Positions 22,044-30,834 of a stretch of DNA of 34,384 nucleotides are shown here, piece after piece (positions within the stretch are counted from its first letter, which is position 1; every line of letters begins with the position of its first letter). A program made the translations under genes and the position numbers. The DNA is from Candidatus Altimarinota bacterium (GTDB lineage Bacteria; Patescibacteriota; Gracilibacteria; UBA1369), in assembly GCA_017994125.1 (NCBI GenBank), contig JAGOLJ010000002.1:1-34384 (forward strand), in the 5' to 3' direction. The notes beneath the pieces were generated by a model, which was given only the letters and a program-made list of their open reading frames with translations, had not been told where the DNA came from and did not search any database.

Positions 22044-25000
22044 ATGCCAAATTCGCTCATTAACAGGCTAAAAAAGCTGTTAACAGCTACAATGCTATTT
22101 GTAGTCTTTTCTGTACCAATGGCACAGGCTTTCACTGTATCAGGCAACCTTATGTACAACCTGCCTGAAATTCCGGTGAAACCTCTCGCCCTTACTAATG
22201 TGCACGTTGAAAATGAAAGCGGCCAGACCGTTTCCAGTTTCGACCCTGCAAACGGAGGTGTAAATGTTTGTTACACCACCAATTACGACGGGGAAGTGCA
22301 GGTAAAAGTGTCCGGACAGGGATACCAGCAGGTTTTGGAAAACTATTCCCTTAAAAACGCCGGCGAAAACTGTACTTATTGGTACGGTAAGCTTAATTCC
22401 AGCACCAATCTGCCTAATGGAGCTTATACCTTTACCATCAATGCCAAAAGCAATGCAAGCGGCACAACCCAGACAGCATCTGCCAGTACAACGGTAAATG
22501 TCCTCCACCTGGTTGCTTTAAACAATCTCTCTGTCAGCAATGTTCATCTCGAAAATCTGAACGGCGTAACAGTTCCAAGCTTTAATCCAAAAGAAAATCC
22601 AGTCAGGGTCTGTTACGATTTAAATGGATCCATGGCTGCAGTTATTTCTTATGAGATATCAAACGGCAGCACCACTTATGCTCCAACAACCAGTTCAACC
22701 AGTGTGCAGCCTGGCAATAACCTCTGTACTTTTACCTGGTATGGCCAGCAGAACGGCACATACGTTTCTGCCGGTACTTATAATGTTACTGTCACCGCCA
22801 AGAATCTAAGCACTGCCAGCGCCTCGACATCAGTGGTTGTTTACTACAACAATCCTCCAACCCCTGGCGATACAACCGCTCCAGTACTTGGTAATCCATC
22901 CTCAATCGGAACAACTTCCGACCACACTCCATCCTGGAGTTTTAGCAGCAACGAGGCTGGTACAATCAATTATTATGGTTCATGCTCAAGCACAGATACA
23001 AACGCCTCAGCCGGAACCAACACCGTTACACTCAACTATCTTCCGGATGGAACATATTCCAATTGTTACGTAACTGTCCGTGACACTGCAGGTAACACCA
23101 GTTCACCATTATATATTCCAACTTTCACTGTTCAGACTTCATCCAGCGGTGGCGATACTGTTGCTCCTGTACTTACTTTAATTAGTGGTGTAACCCCAAA
23201 TCCAACCACAGATACAACTCCAAACATTACTTTCTACGCCAATGAAGGCGGCACAATTTACTGGGACGGATGTTCAAGCGCCACCAATGTTGCCATGATC
23301 GGGAACAACACCGTTACACTCGATACTTTGGCTTATGGCACTTACAGCGGTTGCAGATTGCGCGTAAAAGACACAGCTGGTAATTACAGCGAATGGCTGA
23401 ATATTCCGGCTTTTACTGTACAGCAACAGCAATCGGGCGATACCACAGCCCCGGTTTTGGGTAATCCTTCATCCATTGGAACAACTTCAAATCACACTCC
23501 ATCATGGAGCTTTACCTCAAGTGAAGCTGGTACAATTTCCTACAGCGGTTCCTGCTCAAGCCAGACAACATCTGCTACAAGCGGAACCAATACCATTGCC
23601 TTAAATTATCTTCCTGATGGCACTTATTCCAACTGTTACGTTACAGTCAGGGATGCTTCAAACAATGTGAGCGCTCCTCTTTATATCCCAACCTTCACCG
23701 TTCAGACCGGATCTTCCAGCGATACTACTCCTCCATCTTTAAGCAATCCTTCATCCATTGGTAATACCAGCGATTCCACACCAAACTGGAGCTTCTACTC
23801 AAGTGAAGCTGGTACCATCAGCTACTACGGTTCCTGCTCAAGTGCTACAACATCTGCTACAAGCGGAACCAATACCGTTACTCTCAATAACCTTGCAGAT
23901 GGCACCTATTCCAACTGTTACGTTACAGTAAAGGATGCTGCCAATAACGTCAGTTCTCCTCTTTATATCCCAACCTTCACCATTTATACGGGCTCAAACA
24001 GCACCGGCATCCCAAACATTACTTCGTATGGCGTAAGTCGGTCACCATTTAATCCGGAAGAAGAAGGTACCTACGTACAGTACGCTATTGATAGGGAAGC
24101 AACTGTAACTGTCGAGATTTACTCTGGTTCAACCCTTGTTCGTACACTGGTTAACGGAGTAACCCGTTCATCCGGTTCATATAGTGATTATTGGAACGGC
24201 TACGATCGCTACAGTGATATTGTTAGCGACGGCAGCTATACTTATCGCATTACAGCTTCCAATAACAACGGCTCAAATTATGTGACAGGTTATGTCTATA
24301 CAGATAGAGACAGTGATGACGATAACTATAGTGGTGATCTGATTGATAACCTGGAGATCGATAAAGATTACTTCAATCCAAAAGATTATGAATCAGCCCG
24401 CATCACCTGGGATGTTAAAAAGGATAATACCTATATAACAGTTTCCGTTCTTGATGATGACGGCAAGCTGGTTCGCACACTGGTTGATGATGTTAAATAC
24501 AGCCTTGGGACCAACCAGTATGTATATTGGAACGGTAAAGACCGTTATAGCGATTATGTTTCAGATGCAGTCTATAAAGTCCGTGTCACCGCCACACGCA
24601 GCGGTGAAAATGATACTTTATACGCCTATACCGAAGTTGATACCGATGGCGACATTATCGGTTTCAATGATGATGACAACAACGATAATTACGATGCCTA
24701 CTATAATACCGACAATTCGCTGATCGATAACGTAAAACTTGTTAATGCCACTTTCGATCCAACTCATTCCGAAAGCACTAAAATGACCTTTGATGTCCTT
24801 AAGAACAGCACTGGCATTACAGTAGACATTTTGGAAGACGCCACCATTACCTATACCGGTTCAGGTAACACCTGGGGACCAACTGCCAATGGCAACTATT
24901 ACCTCTCCGGAGGCACAGTAATCCGCACTCTTAAAGATGATGTCAATTATAGCAGCTCAACAGGTAATTATGTTTACTGGAACGGTTATGATTCAGACAG

Positions 25001-25739
25001 CGACCGCGTTGACGATGGTATCTACGTCATTCGTTTAAGAGCCGAAAAGAGTGGCTATTCCACAGAATACGCTTATGGTTATCTTGAAGTCGATACCGAT
25101 GGCCACATTATCGGCTTCCCCAACGACAACGATTCTAATAGCAATGAAACCTGCGGCGGGTACTGGGATGTTTCATCTGACAGCCCATACTGCAAAGCTA
25201 TCGAATTGATGAACCTTAAGGGGATCTTCAATGGTTATCCGGACGGTTCTTTCAGACCTTATGAACCTATCAACCGCGCCGAAGCAACCAAAGTTATTCT
25301 TCTTGCTCTTGGCAAACAGATCTGGTCAGCAGACGGCACAAATCTGGGCTTCAGCGATGTCAGCACCAACGCCTGGTATATGCCTTATCTTCGCACAGCA
25401 AGAGCTCTGGCTGTTATCAGCGGCTATCCGGACAGGACCTTCAAGCCAGCCAAAACACTTAACCGTGTTGAACTCCTTAAAATCTTCCTGGAAGCTGCCA
25501 ATGCCAATGTTGGCTACTGCACATCAGCTCCTTATGCCGATACTCCAAGCAACAGCAGCACAGCCTGGTACATGCCATATGTCTGTTACGCAGCCCAGCA
25601 TGGTCTGATGTACGGCGATGGCAACAATAACTTCAACCCGGCTACTCCAATGACCCGCGGCGATGTAGCAAACCTGTTCTACAACTACTTCTATCGCGAT
25701 ACCAATGTTGCCTACTACGATTATCCTTACTACAACTAA
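22044..25739 (+). CDS. Large secreted surface protein: Ig-like repeats, FlgD-like repeats, three SLH domains
   Basis: 1231 residues. Signal peptide at 1-29 (KKLLTATMLFVVF...AQA). Two related N-terminal beta domains at about 48-155 and 162-267 (LxxSNVHxEN...SFNP...VCY). Four Ig-like repeats at about 278-365, 373-460, 468-555 and 561-650, each with a Cys pair (YGSCSS and YSNCYV) that probably forms a disulfide. Three FlgD-Ig-like repeats at about 656-755, 766-875 and 892-1022 share VRTL..., YWNGxDxxSD and YxxRxTA, joined by Asp-rich, possibly Ca-binding linkers (DTDGDIIGFNDDDNND). Three SLH domains at about 1045-1215 (GYPDGSFRPYEPINRAEATK) should anchor it to the wall. It is a likely S-layer or adhesin-type protein and is monocistronic. 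Confidence 0.9.
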   Translation: MPNSLINRLKKLLTATMLFVVFSVPMAQAFTVSGNLMYNLPEIPVKPLALTNVHVENESGQTVSSFDPANGGVNVCYTTNYDGEVQVKVSGQGYQQVLENYSLKNAGENCTYWYGKLNSSTNLPNGAYTFTINAKSNASGTTQTASASTTVNVLHLVALNNLSVSNVHLENLNGVTVPSFNPKENPVRVCYDLNGSMAAVISYEISNGSTTYAPTTSSTSVQPGNNLCTFTWYGQQNGTYVSAGTYNVTVTAKNLSTASASTSVVVYYNNPPTPGDTTAPVLGNPSSIGTTSDHTPSWSFSSNEAGTINYYGSCSSTDTNASAGTNTVTLNYLPDGTYSNCYVTVRDTAGNTSSPLYIPTFTVQTSSSGGDTVAPVLTLISGVTPNPTTDTTPNITFYANEGGTIYWDGCSSATNVAMIGNNTVTLDTLAYGTYSGCRLRVKDTAGNYSEWLNIPAFTVQQQQSGDTTAPVLGNPSSIGTTSNHTPSWSFTSSEAGTISYSGSCSSQTTSATSGTNTIALNYLPDGTYSNCYVTVRDASNNVSAPLYIPTFTVQTGSSSDTTPPSLSNPSSIGNTSDSTPNWSFYSSEAGTISYYGSCSSATTSATSGTNTVTLNNLADGTYSNCYVTVKDAANNVSSPLYIPTFTIYTGSNSTGIPNITSYGVSRSPFNPEEEGTYVQYAIDREATVTVEIYSGSTLVRTLVNGVTRSSGSYSDYWNGYDRYSDIVSDGSYTYRITASNNNGSNYVTGYVYTDRDSDDDNYSGDLIDNLEIDKDYFNPKDYESARITWDVKKDNTYITVSVLDDDGKLVRTLVDDVKYSLGTNQYVYWNGKDRYSDYVSDAVYKVRVTATRSGENDTLYAYTEVDTDGDIIGFNDDDNNDNYDAYYNTDNSLIDNVKLVNATFDPTHSESTKMTFDVLKNSTGITVDILEDATITYTGSGNTWGPTANGNYYLSGGTVIRTLKDDVNYSSSTGNYVYWNGYDSDSDRVDDGIYVIRLRAEKSGYSTEYAYGYLEVDTDGHIIGFPNDNDSNSNETCGGYWDVSSDSPYCKAIELMNLKGIFNGYPDGSFRPYEPINRAEATKVILLALGKQIWSADGTNLGFSDVSTNAWYMPYLRTARALAVISGYPDRTFKPAKTLNRVELLKIFLEAANANVGYCTSAPYADTPSNSSTAWYMPYVCYAAQHGLMYGDGNNNFNPATPMTRGDVANLFYNYFYRDTNVAYYDYPYYN
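22875..23993 (+). repeat. Four tandem Ig-like repeats within the surface protein
   Basis: About 90 codons each. Units 1, 3 and 4 are very similar at DNA and protein level (for example NPSSIGTTS and LPDGTYSNCYVTVRD), while unit 2 is diverged. The high DNA similarity suggests recent duplication or gene conversion. Confidence 0.85.
24009..25109 (+). repeat. Three FlgD-Ig-like repeats within the surface protein
   Basis: Each unit runs from an FNP/FDP segment through RTL and YWNGxDxxSDxVxDGxYxxR to an acidic linker. Unit 3 carries an insertion of about 25 residues (EDATITYTGSGNTWGPT...) between its two halves. Confidence 0.75.
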
Positions 25740-25796
25740 ATTCCCCGGACGAACAGTTAGCGGCCTTTAGAAGGCTGACAACTAATCATCCAAAGC

Positions 25797-25827
25797 AAAA
25801 AAGGCTCCTCAAAAAGGAGCCTTTTTT
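25797..25827. terminator. Bidirectional intrinsic terminator
   Basis: AAAAAAGGCTCCT and AGGAGCCTTTTTT pair over 13 bp around CAAAA. It has A-runs and T-runs on both sides and separates the surface-protein gene from the convergent 25847 gene. Confidence 0.9.
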
Positions 25828-25846
25828 AATTATCAAATACTTCTCA

Positions 25847-26305
25847 TTACATTCGTCCTTCCACCCATCCTCTCAGGTTCCTTATTTGGACTTTTTTTAT
25901 CAGTCTCTCCTGGACTGAAGTGACCGATTGAGCGAATTTTCTGCTGGCCTCACGTAAGCATTTTTCAGGGTGGAAAATAGCAGTCGAATCGATATCGTCA
26001 TTGGCATTAAGGGCAATTTCTACCATGATCAGGTATTCCCTGAGCACGCTGAAAAACTCATTTACACTGGCTTCATCAGATAAAATTTCATCAATTGAAC
26101 TCAAATCCAGCCCGATCTCCCGGCATTTCGAGTTGGCTTTAGCTACATCTGAATTAGCCTCAGTCAGATATTCGTATGCGCACACCCGCCCCACCGATCG
26201 CTTAAAATGCCTCTTCAAATCGATCACCTTTGCTCTGGCAGGGGCCTCGGAGGTTTCAGGATCAATTTCATCGCCATGGCGTGCTTCACGTCCATCTGCA
26301 GACAT
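25847..26305 (-). CDS. Unknown small helical protein
   Basis: 152 residues; no family recognised. The N-terminal 25 residues are charged and probably flexible (MSADGREARHGDEIDPETSE). The remainder is predicted as amphipathic helices, with three Cys (C42, C61, C115). No signal peptide or membrane segment. It is monocistronic, with a good promoter upstream and a strong terminator downstream, so it is likely a real expressed gene. Confidence 0.72.
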   Translation of the reverse strand: MSADGREARHGDEIDPETSEAPARAKVIDLKRHFKRSVGRVCAYEYLTEANSDVAKANSKCREIGLDLSSIDEILSDEASVNEFFSVLREYLIMVEIALNANDDIDSTAIFHPEKCLREASRKFAQSVTSVQERLIKKVQIRNLRGWVEGRM

Positions 26306-26331
26306 AAAATCCTAAAATAAAATAGGTTAAA

Positions 26332-26360
26332 TTTATATCACCATTGCGTGTAAATGTCAA
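26332..26360 (-). promoter_or_regulatory. Promoter of the 152-residue unknown gene
   Basis: Minus strand TTGACA (26355-26360), a 17-bp spacer and TATAAA (26332-26337) preceded by TGA. The predicted leader is about 20 nt. Confidence 0.7.
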
Positions 26361-26395
26361 TTTTAATGGGAAATATTAAAAGCTGTTTTGTCTGT

Positions 26396-27601
26396 TCAGG
26401 GAACTCTAAAAGCTACCAGCGTTCTCGTGTTTTCTTCAATATCATAATTGTCCTGCTTCTTTTTAATGACAGCAAGAATTTCTCCAGTTATTTCAGGGAT
26501 CTGTTTGCCGGCATTTATTCCTTCCGTAATCATCTGCACTATGCCTGCTTCGCCTTTGCCAAGTGCATTAACAAGTTTATCGGAAACCAGAACAACAACG
26601 TCTCCCTGGGATACCGGCATGGCTGTAGTAAAAGTCCTGGGGCGCGGAATCCTGGCCATTAATTTGGCTTTTTCTACATCGTTCAGACCCTTTTCTTCAA
26701 TGGCCGAAATCAGTTTCATCATATTTTTACCTTTACTGCCTTGATATTCTTTGGCCGCCATTCCTCTTATTTTTTCCCAATCAATATCTTCCATTTCCTG
26801 TTGATTCTTTTCCATCAGTTCAATGTTTTTGCGATCCCGAAAAGATTCCATTTTCCCGCTTGAAGGATCTATTACCAGACAATGAATATTTTCACTGTTT
26901 GATGACACCTCCAGAGCGTAATTTTTCATATTTAACCTTGCGACCATCCCTTCCAGTTTTTTTTCTGCAAGACCAAGATCTTCTTTAATAGGAGAAAGTT
27001 TGTGGTCAAGCCGTTCCAAATTGATAGGGAAGCGGTGGTCAAAGTTGTAATTCAGATAGTCGGCGGCATAAACAGTAGCTGCATTTGTCATGGCGGAATT
27101 TTCAGGACCTTCTGCTCCGCCGCAAATCATAGCTACATCCAGATACTCCCCATTACTATCGTTAATCACTACTCCATCCACATTTTCCGGATATTGCCCG
27201 CTTCCTTTTTCCATCCCGGATAGTGAAATAACAGTTACTGGCTGATCCCTAAAAGTGTTTTTTAGTTCAACAGGGTGAATTTCTCCTGATGATATGGTAA
27301 GTGTTTTAGGGATTGTTAATTTTTGTTCCTGGTATTTTTTAGTCAGCACCCGCGCTCCCGGTTCAAAGGCTTCTTCCGCTGTTACATTGATCTCATGAAG
27401 AAGATCAACCTTAGGCCTCATTTTTGCTTCAGTCTTGATCTGACCACCAATTAATCCGGTAATATCAGTATGTACTCCTTTTGTAATTTGTCTGACTGGG
27501 GGAATCTTCCCATAAATAATCTTCACTTTTTTGGGAACTGCTAAACCGCCTCCTGGGACGGCCTCTTCTCTGGCTCTATCATGATTTGTAGGTGACGTCA
27601 T
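26396..27601 (-). CDS. Degenerate PP2C-like phosphatase-fold protein
   Basis: 401 residues. Residues 120-400 follow the PP2C/SpoIIE order: ENVDGVVI (139-146), YLDVAMICGGAEGPENSAMTNAA (153-175), GDVVVLVSDKLVNAL (333-347), and a terminal DNYDIEENTRTLVAF (384-398). In active enzymes the second motif reads DGMGGHxxGE; here the Asp is replaced (C160-G-G), so one key metal ligand is missing, while D142, D341 and D384 remain. It may be an inactive or altered phosphatase, perhaps a binding protein. The N-terminal 110 residues are unrecognised. No export signal. It has an extended -10 element 27 bp upstream. Confidence 0.6.
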   Translation of the reverse strand: MTSPTNHDRAREEAVPGGGLAVPKKVKIIYGKIPPVRQITKGVHTDITGLIGGQIKTEAKMRPKVDLLHEINVTAEEAFEPGARVLTKKYQEQKLTIPKTLTISSGEIHPVELKNTFRDQPVTVISLSGMEKGSGQYPENVDGVVINDSNGEYLDVAMICGGAEGPENSAMTNAATVYAADYLNYNFDHRFPINLERLDHKLSPIKEDLGLAEKKLEGMVARLNMKNYALEVSSNSENIHCLVIDPSSGKMESFRDRKNIELMEKNQQEMEDIDWEKIRGMAAKEYQGSKGKNMMKLISAIEEKGLNDVEKAKLMARIPRPRTFTTAMPVSQGDVVVLVSDKLVNALGKGEAGIVQMITEGINAGKQIPEITGEILAVIKKKQDNYDIEENTRTLVAFRVP

Positions 27602-27627
27602 ATCGCTTTTTTTTAAGGCATCATTAA

Positions 27628-27636
27628 ATTATAACA
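27628..27636 (-). promoter_or_regulatory. Extended -10 promoter of the PP2C-like gene
   Basis: TGTTATAAT on the minus strand, within the 17-nt string TTTTTGTGTTATAATTT that also occurs upstream of the 20439 start. It has no good -35. The predicted leader is about 20 nt. Confidence 0.6.
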
Positions 27637-27718
27637 CAAAAAATGCATTAGTGAAATAATAAGCCTCGACCTTAAAAAGCATTACAGGAATAAAACTTCT
27701 TAAACTGAAAAAAAAACT

Positions 27719-28594
27719 TTAATTGACCTTAATTTGCCCCATTTTGATCTGTTTTTTGACGGCTTTATACATATTTTCCATCAAACAGGCCACAGTCATA
27801 GGCCCGACACCACCAGGCACAGGAGTTATATATGACGTTCTTTCTGCCACATTTTCAAAATCAACGTCACCAATCAGTTTACCTTTGGTTGTTTTATTGA
27901 TCCCCACATCAACCACAATGGTATCTTTCTTTACCATATCTGCCGTAATCAGAAATGGTTTTCCCACAGCTACAATCAGAATATCGGCTTTTCTGGTATG
28001 CAGGCCAAGATCTTTTGTTTTACTGTGGCAGGTAGTTACCGTGGCACGGCGGTTAAGAAGCATCACGGTTAAAGGTTTTCCAACCAGATTACTAACTCCC
28101 ACAATAACAGCCTCTTTCCCCATCACTTCGATTCCATAATGCTCAAACAACCTGATAATGCCAAGCGGCGTGGGGGGAGCCAGTTCCTCGAAATCGGTAC
28201 TTAAAAAAGTTTTTCCCAGGTTATAAGCTGTAAAACCATCAACATCCTTATAGGGAGACATCGCCTTAAATACTTCGGGATAATAAATATGCTCCGGAAG
28301 TGGCATCTGGATAAGGATTCCGTTAACCGAGGCATCGATATTAAGTTCAATTACTTTTTTGATTAATGATTCGGTTGTAACCTCATCGGGCGCATACTTC
28401 AAAATTTCACCCTCAATTCCCAGAGTATCGCATGCTTTGATTTTACCTTTAACATAAGACAAAGAAGCTGGATCATCGCCGACCTGGACAATAACCAGTT
28501 TGGGTTTTACCCCTTGATTCAAAAGCTCAGCAAACTTCACCTTCAGCTTTTGTTTCATTTCATCTGCAACCTTTTTTCCATCTAAAATTATCAT
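27719..28594 (-). CDS. folD: Methylenetetrahydrofolate dehydrogenase/cyclohydrolase FolD
   Basis: 291 residues, normal length. It interconverts methylene-, methenyl- and formyl-tetrahydrofolate with NADP. The catalytic Y47-x-x-x-K51 pair is in SYVKGK, QMPLPEHI is the folate-site loop, KDVDGF carries the conserved Asp, the Rossmann motif is VGVSNLVGKP, and PVPGGVGPMT is the family signature. The usual PCTPLGI is PPTPLGI here, so the Cys is replaced. The gene supplies the C1 donor for ThyX. It lies 15 bp after the thymidylate-kinase-like gene. TGATAAGAT sits 6 nt before its ATG, which may give an additional leaderless transcript. Confidence 0.95.
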   Translation of the reverse strand: MIILDGKKVADEMKQKLKVKFAELLNQGVKPKLVIVQVGDDPASLSYVKGKIKACDTLGIEGEILKYAPDEVTTESLIKKVIELNIDASVNGILIQMPLPEHIYYPEVFKAMSPYKDVDGFTAYNLGKTFLSTDFEELAPPTPLGIIRLFEHYGIEVMGKEAVIVGVSNLVGKPLTVMLLNRRATVTTCHSKTKDLGLHTRKADILIVAVGKPFLITADMVKKDTIVVDVGINKTTKGKLIGDVDFENVAERTSYITPVPGGVGPMTVACLMENMYKAVKKQIKMGQIKVN

Positions 28595-28609
28595 GGCCCT
28601 ATCTTATCA

Positions 28610-29209
28610 CTACTTTTGGCGGCCATCAAGAAAAGCTTTAACTTCAGCCCAAATCACATCTGCTGTATCGCTTATTTTGTCACGGAGCTGAACCACATGC
28701 CAACCGTTTTTTTCTGCCAGCCGGTCCAGTATCTGCCCGGTTTTTAAGATTAGATCATTATTGTTTTCATGGATGTGATGGGCTTCAATTACGCGCGTAT
28801 CGCGCCTGCCCTTCATAAGTACGGAAAAATCTTCTCTGATCAATCCTTCATTAATTTTTTCCACCCATTCCTGTTTAAGTCCCTTGGCTGTTCCCCAGGC
28901 AATCCCTGTCCCGGTGTAGTCTTCGGCAATCACAATTTTTCCCTGATTTAAAAGTTCCCGCAGTTTAGGTTCAAAATCCTTACGATTCTGCATAAACAGA
29001 GTTTGCAGCTCTTCTTCGGAAACATTCTGGGGAGTAGTTGAACGCAGAATTTTATTAATAGCCGGTCCTGTTGGTTCCAGGTCATAAATTGGATACTTTA
29101 GATATGTAACATCGTATCCATTACGTTTTAATTTTTCTACAAGCAGCTTGGCGTGGGTACTTTTACCTATGTTATTAATCCCGTATATCGTGATTAAAGC
29201 TCCTTTCAT
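28610..29209 (-). CDS. Thymidylate-kinase-like P-loop protein
   Basis: 199 residues, the right length for a dTMP kinase. The P-loop is G10-INNI-GKST18, LKYP (37-40) matches the dTMP-binding region, and the LID-like segment KGRRDTRVIEAHHIHE is present. The usual DR(Y/F) motif reads A-E96-D97-Y98-T, so the Arg that contacts phosphate is replaced. The protein is therefore a divergent member, and its exact substrate is uncertain. Its position between dUTPase (9 bp) and folD (15 bp) strongly supports a role in dTTP supply. Confidence 0.8.
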   Translation of the reverse strand: MKGALITIYGINNIGKSTHAKLLVEKLKRNGYDVTYLKYPIYDLEPTGPAINKILRSTTPQNVSEEELQTLFMQNRKDFEPKLRELLNQGKIVIAEDYTGTGIAWGTAKGLKQEWVEKINEGLIREDFSVLMKGRRDTRVIEAHHIHENNNDLILKTGQILDRLAEKNGWHVVQLRDKISDTADVIWAEVKAFLDGRQK

Positions 29210-29218
29210 ATCAAAAAA

Positions 29219-29677
29219 TTAGTATGAGGCATGGTGGCCCGTGCTCCCGAATCCGCCGCGGGATGGTTTTTCCATCTCTTCAACTTCTTCCCATTCAAAA
29301 CGGTCAATCCTGGCAAAGATGCCCTGTGCAATCCGTTCCCCGCGCGCGACCGTTACGGCCTCTTTTGTAAAATTATACAGTTGAACTTTTAATTCATCCG
29401 CTGGCCCGCAATAATCCTGATCAATAATGCCGATGCCATGGGGTGACATCAGTCCGCGTTTTATGGGGGTAGAACTTCGGCAGGCCAGAATCAGCATATA
29501 ATTTTTTGGAATTTCTACGATCACATTCCCCGGAACCAGCTCCACTTCTCCAGGCTTGATCACCGTTTCCACACGCGCAATCACATCAAAGGCCACTGCC
29601 CCTGAAGTTGCGTATTGGGGCAGGGGAAGGGATGTATCTACTCTTTTGATTTTTACTTTTCCTTCAGCTTTGGACAT
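29219..29677 (-). CDS. dut: dUTP diphosphatase (trimeric dUTPase)
   Basis: 152 residues with all five dUTPase motifs in order: ATSGAVAFD (23-31), RSSTPIKRG (67-75), GIIDQDYCGPADELKVQLYN (83-102), GERIAQGIF (113-121) and RGGFGSTG (140-147). It turns dUTP into dUMP and pyrophosphate, preventing uracil in DNA and giving the substrate for ThyX. Motif 5 near the C-terminus is the flexible arm that closes the active site. It is the first gene of dut-tmk-like-folD. Confidence 0.95.
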   Translation of the reverse strand: MSKAEGKVKIKRVDTSLPLPQYATSGAVAFDVIARVETVIKPGEVELVPGNVIVEIPKNYMLILACRSSTPIKRGLMSPHGIGIIDQDYCGPADELKVQLYNFTKEAVTVARGERIAQGIFARIDRFEWEEVEEMEKPSRGGFGSTGHHASY

Positions 29678-29711
29678 TTTACAGAATAGCTACAAGATAT
29701 ATAGAGCGAAT

Positions 29712-29735
29712 TTCGCACTAAATACCTTGTGCGAA
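29712..29735. other. Inverted repeat in the dut/yqhQ divergent gap
   Basis: TTCGCAC and GTGCGAA are perfect arms around a 10-nt spacer. It lies 35 bp before dut and could be a regulator-binding site or a small hairpin. The 182-bp gap holds no gene. Confidence 0.35.
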
Positions 29736-29807
29736 TCATTCACGGCAAGCATAAACCTTGCGGCAGTAAAATAACTTAATCGGCTTAAAGAATCCACCCG
29801 CTTCATA

Positions 29808-29836
29808 TTGTCGCAGCCAAAATAAAATGTTAAGAT
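29808..29836 (+). promoter_or_regulatory. Possible promoter of the yqhQ-like gene
   Basis: TTGTCG (29808-29813), a 17-bp spacer and TAAGAT (29831-29836), 23 bp before the ATG. Confidence 0.45.
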
Positions 29837-29859
29837 AAAATACCGTAAAAAACATTTTC

Positions 29860-30834
29860 ATGAATAATAAAATCGATTTCGCAGTAGGCGGGCAGGCAGT
29901 AATTGAGGGCGTTATGATGCGCTCACCCAATTTTATCACTGTTTCCGTAAGGAAAATTAAGGGAAATATCAAAGTCAAGGAAGATCCGTTCAAGGCGGTA
30001 AGTTCCAGCATCAAAATACTTGGATTACCCATCATCCGCGGGGTTGCCAACCTTTTTGAAATGCTCATCATCGGCATGGGTATAATTAATTATTCGGCCA
30101 ATGAGGCTTTGGATGAAAGTGATGGCGAAGAACAAAAATTAAGCCGCTTTGAAAAGATCTTCACCACGGTTTCCTTCATTTTTTCCATCATTTTTGCATT
30201 AGCTTTAAGTGTGTTTTTATTCAAGTTTTTGCCTCTTTGGATCACCGATTATTTAAGCAGGCAGTTCAGTCTGCTCAATCAGAACTGGCTGCTTTATAAC
30301 CTAGTAGACGGCATCATCAAAACCGTCTTTTTCATTATTTACATCTGGCTGCTTGGATTAACCCCCGCCCTTAAAAGGCTTTTTGAATATCACGGCGCAG
30401 AGCACAAATCCATTTACACTTATGAAAAGGGACTGCCCTTAACTGTTGAAAACGCCAAACAGCAAACCCGTTTTCACCCGCGTTGTGGCACCAGTTTTAT
30501 TCTTGTTGTTTTCCTGATTAGCATCTTTGTTTATACGTTTGTTCCCAAACAGCCTGATTTTACAGCCAATTTACTGCTTAGACTGGCGTTTTTACCCTTT
30601 ATAGCAGGAATTTCATATGAATTCCTAAAGTGGAGTGCCAGACATCAGGATAAAAAGTGGATTCAGGCGCTGGTAGCTCCGGGGCTGTGGTTCCAGCGGC
30701 TCACGACGCGTGAACCAGACGAAAAACAGCTTGAAGTAGCCATATCAGCATTACAGAAAGCCCTGGATCTTGAAGATAAGCTAAAAGAAAAAAATCAGAA
30801 AGAAACAGAAAAACCATCAATCGCCGTAATCTGA
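29860..30834 (+). CDS. DUF1385 (YqhQ-like) membrane protein
   Basis: 324 residues. It carries the family signatures GGQAVIEGVMMRSP (10-23), YHGAEHKSIY (177-186) and RFHPRCGTSF (204-213). Four hydrophobic helices are visible at about 101-125, 148-168, 212-229 and 237-255, and the charged C-terminus is probably cytoplasmic. The family is widespread in Gram-positive bacteria and candidate phyla; its function is poorly known. Its stop TGA is directly followed by the ATG of the next gene, so the two are co-expressed. Confidence 0.9.
   Translation: MNNKIDFAVGGQAVIEGVMMRSPNFITVSVRKIKGNIKVKEDPFKAVSSSIKILGLPIIRGVANLFEMLIIGMGIINYSANEALDESDGEEQKLSRFEKIFTTVSFIFSIIFALALSVFLFKFLPLWITDYLSRQFSLLNQNWLLYNLVDGIIKTVFFIIYIWLLGLTPALKRLFEYHGAEHKSIYTYEKGLPLTVENAKQQTRFHPRCGTSFILVVFLISIFVYTFVPKQPDFTANLLLRLAFLPFIAGISYEFLKWSARHQDKKWIQALVAPGLWFQRLTTREPDEKQLEVAISALQKALDLEDKLKEKNQKETEKPSIAVI

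Noticed and set aside
27638-27718. A terminator after folD
   Set aside because: There is a T-run just after the stop but no convincing stem before it.
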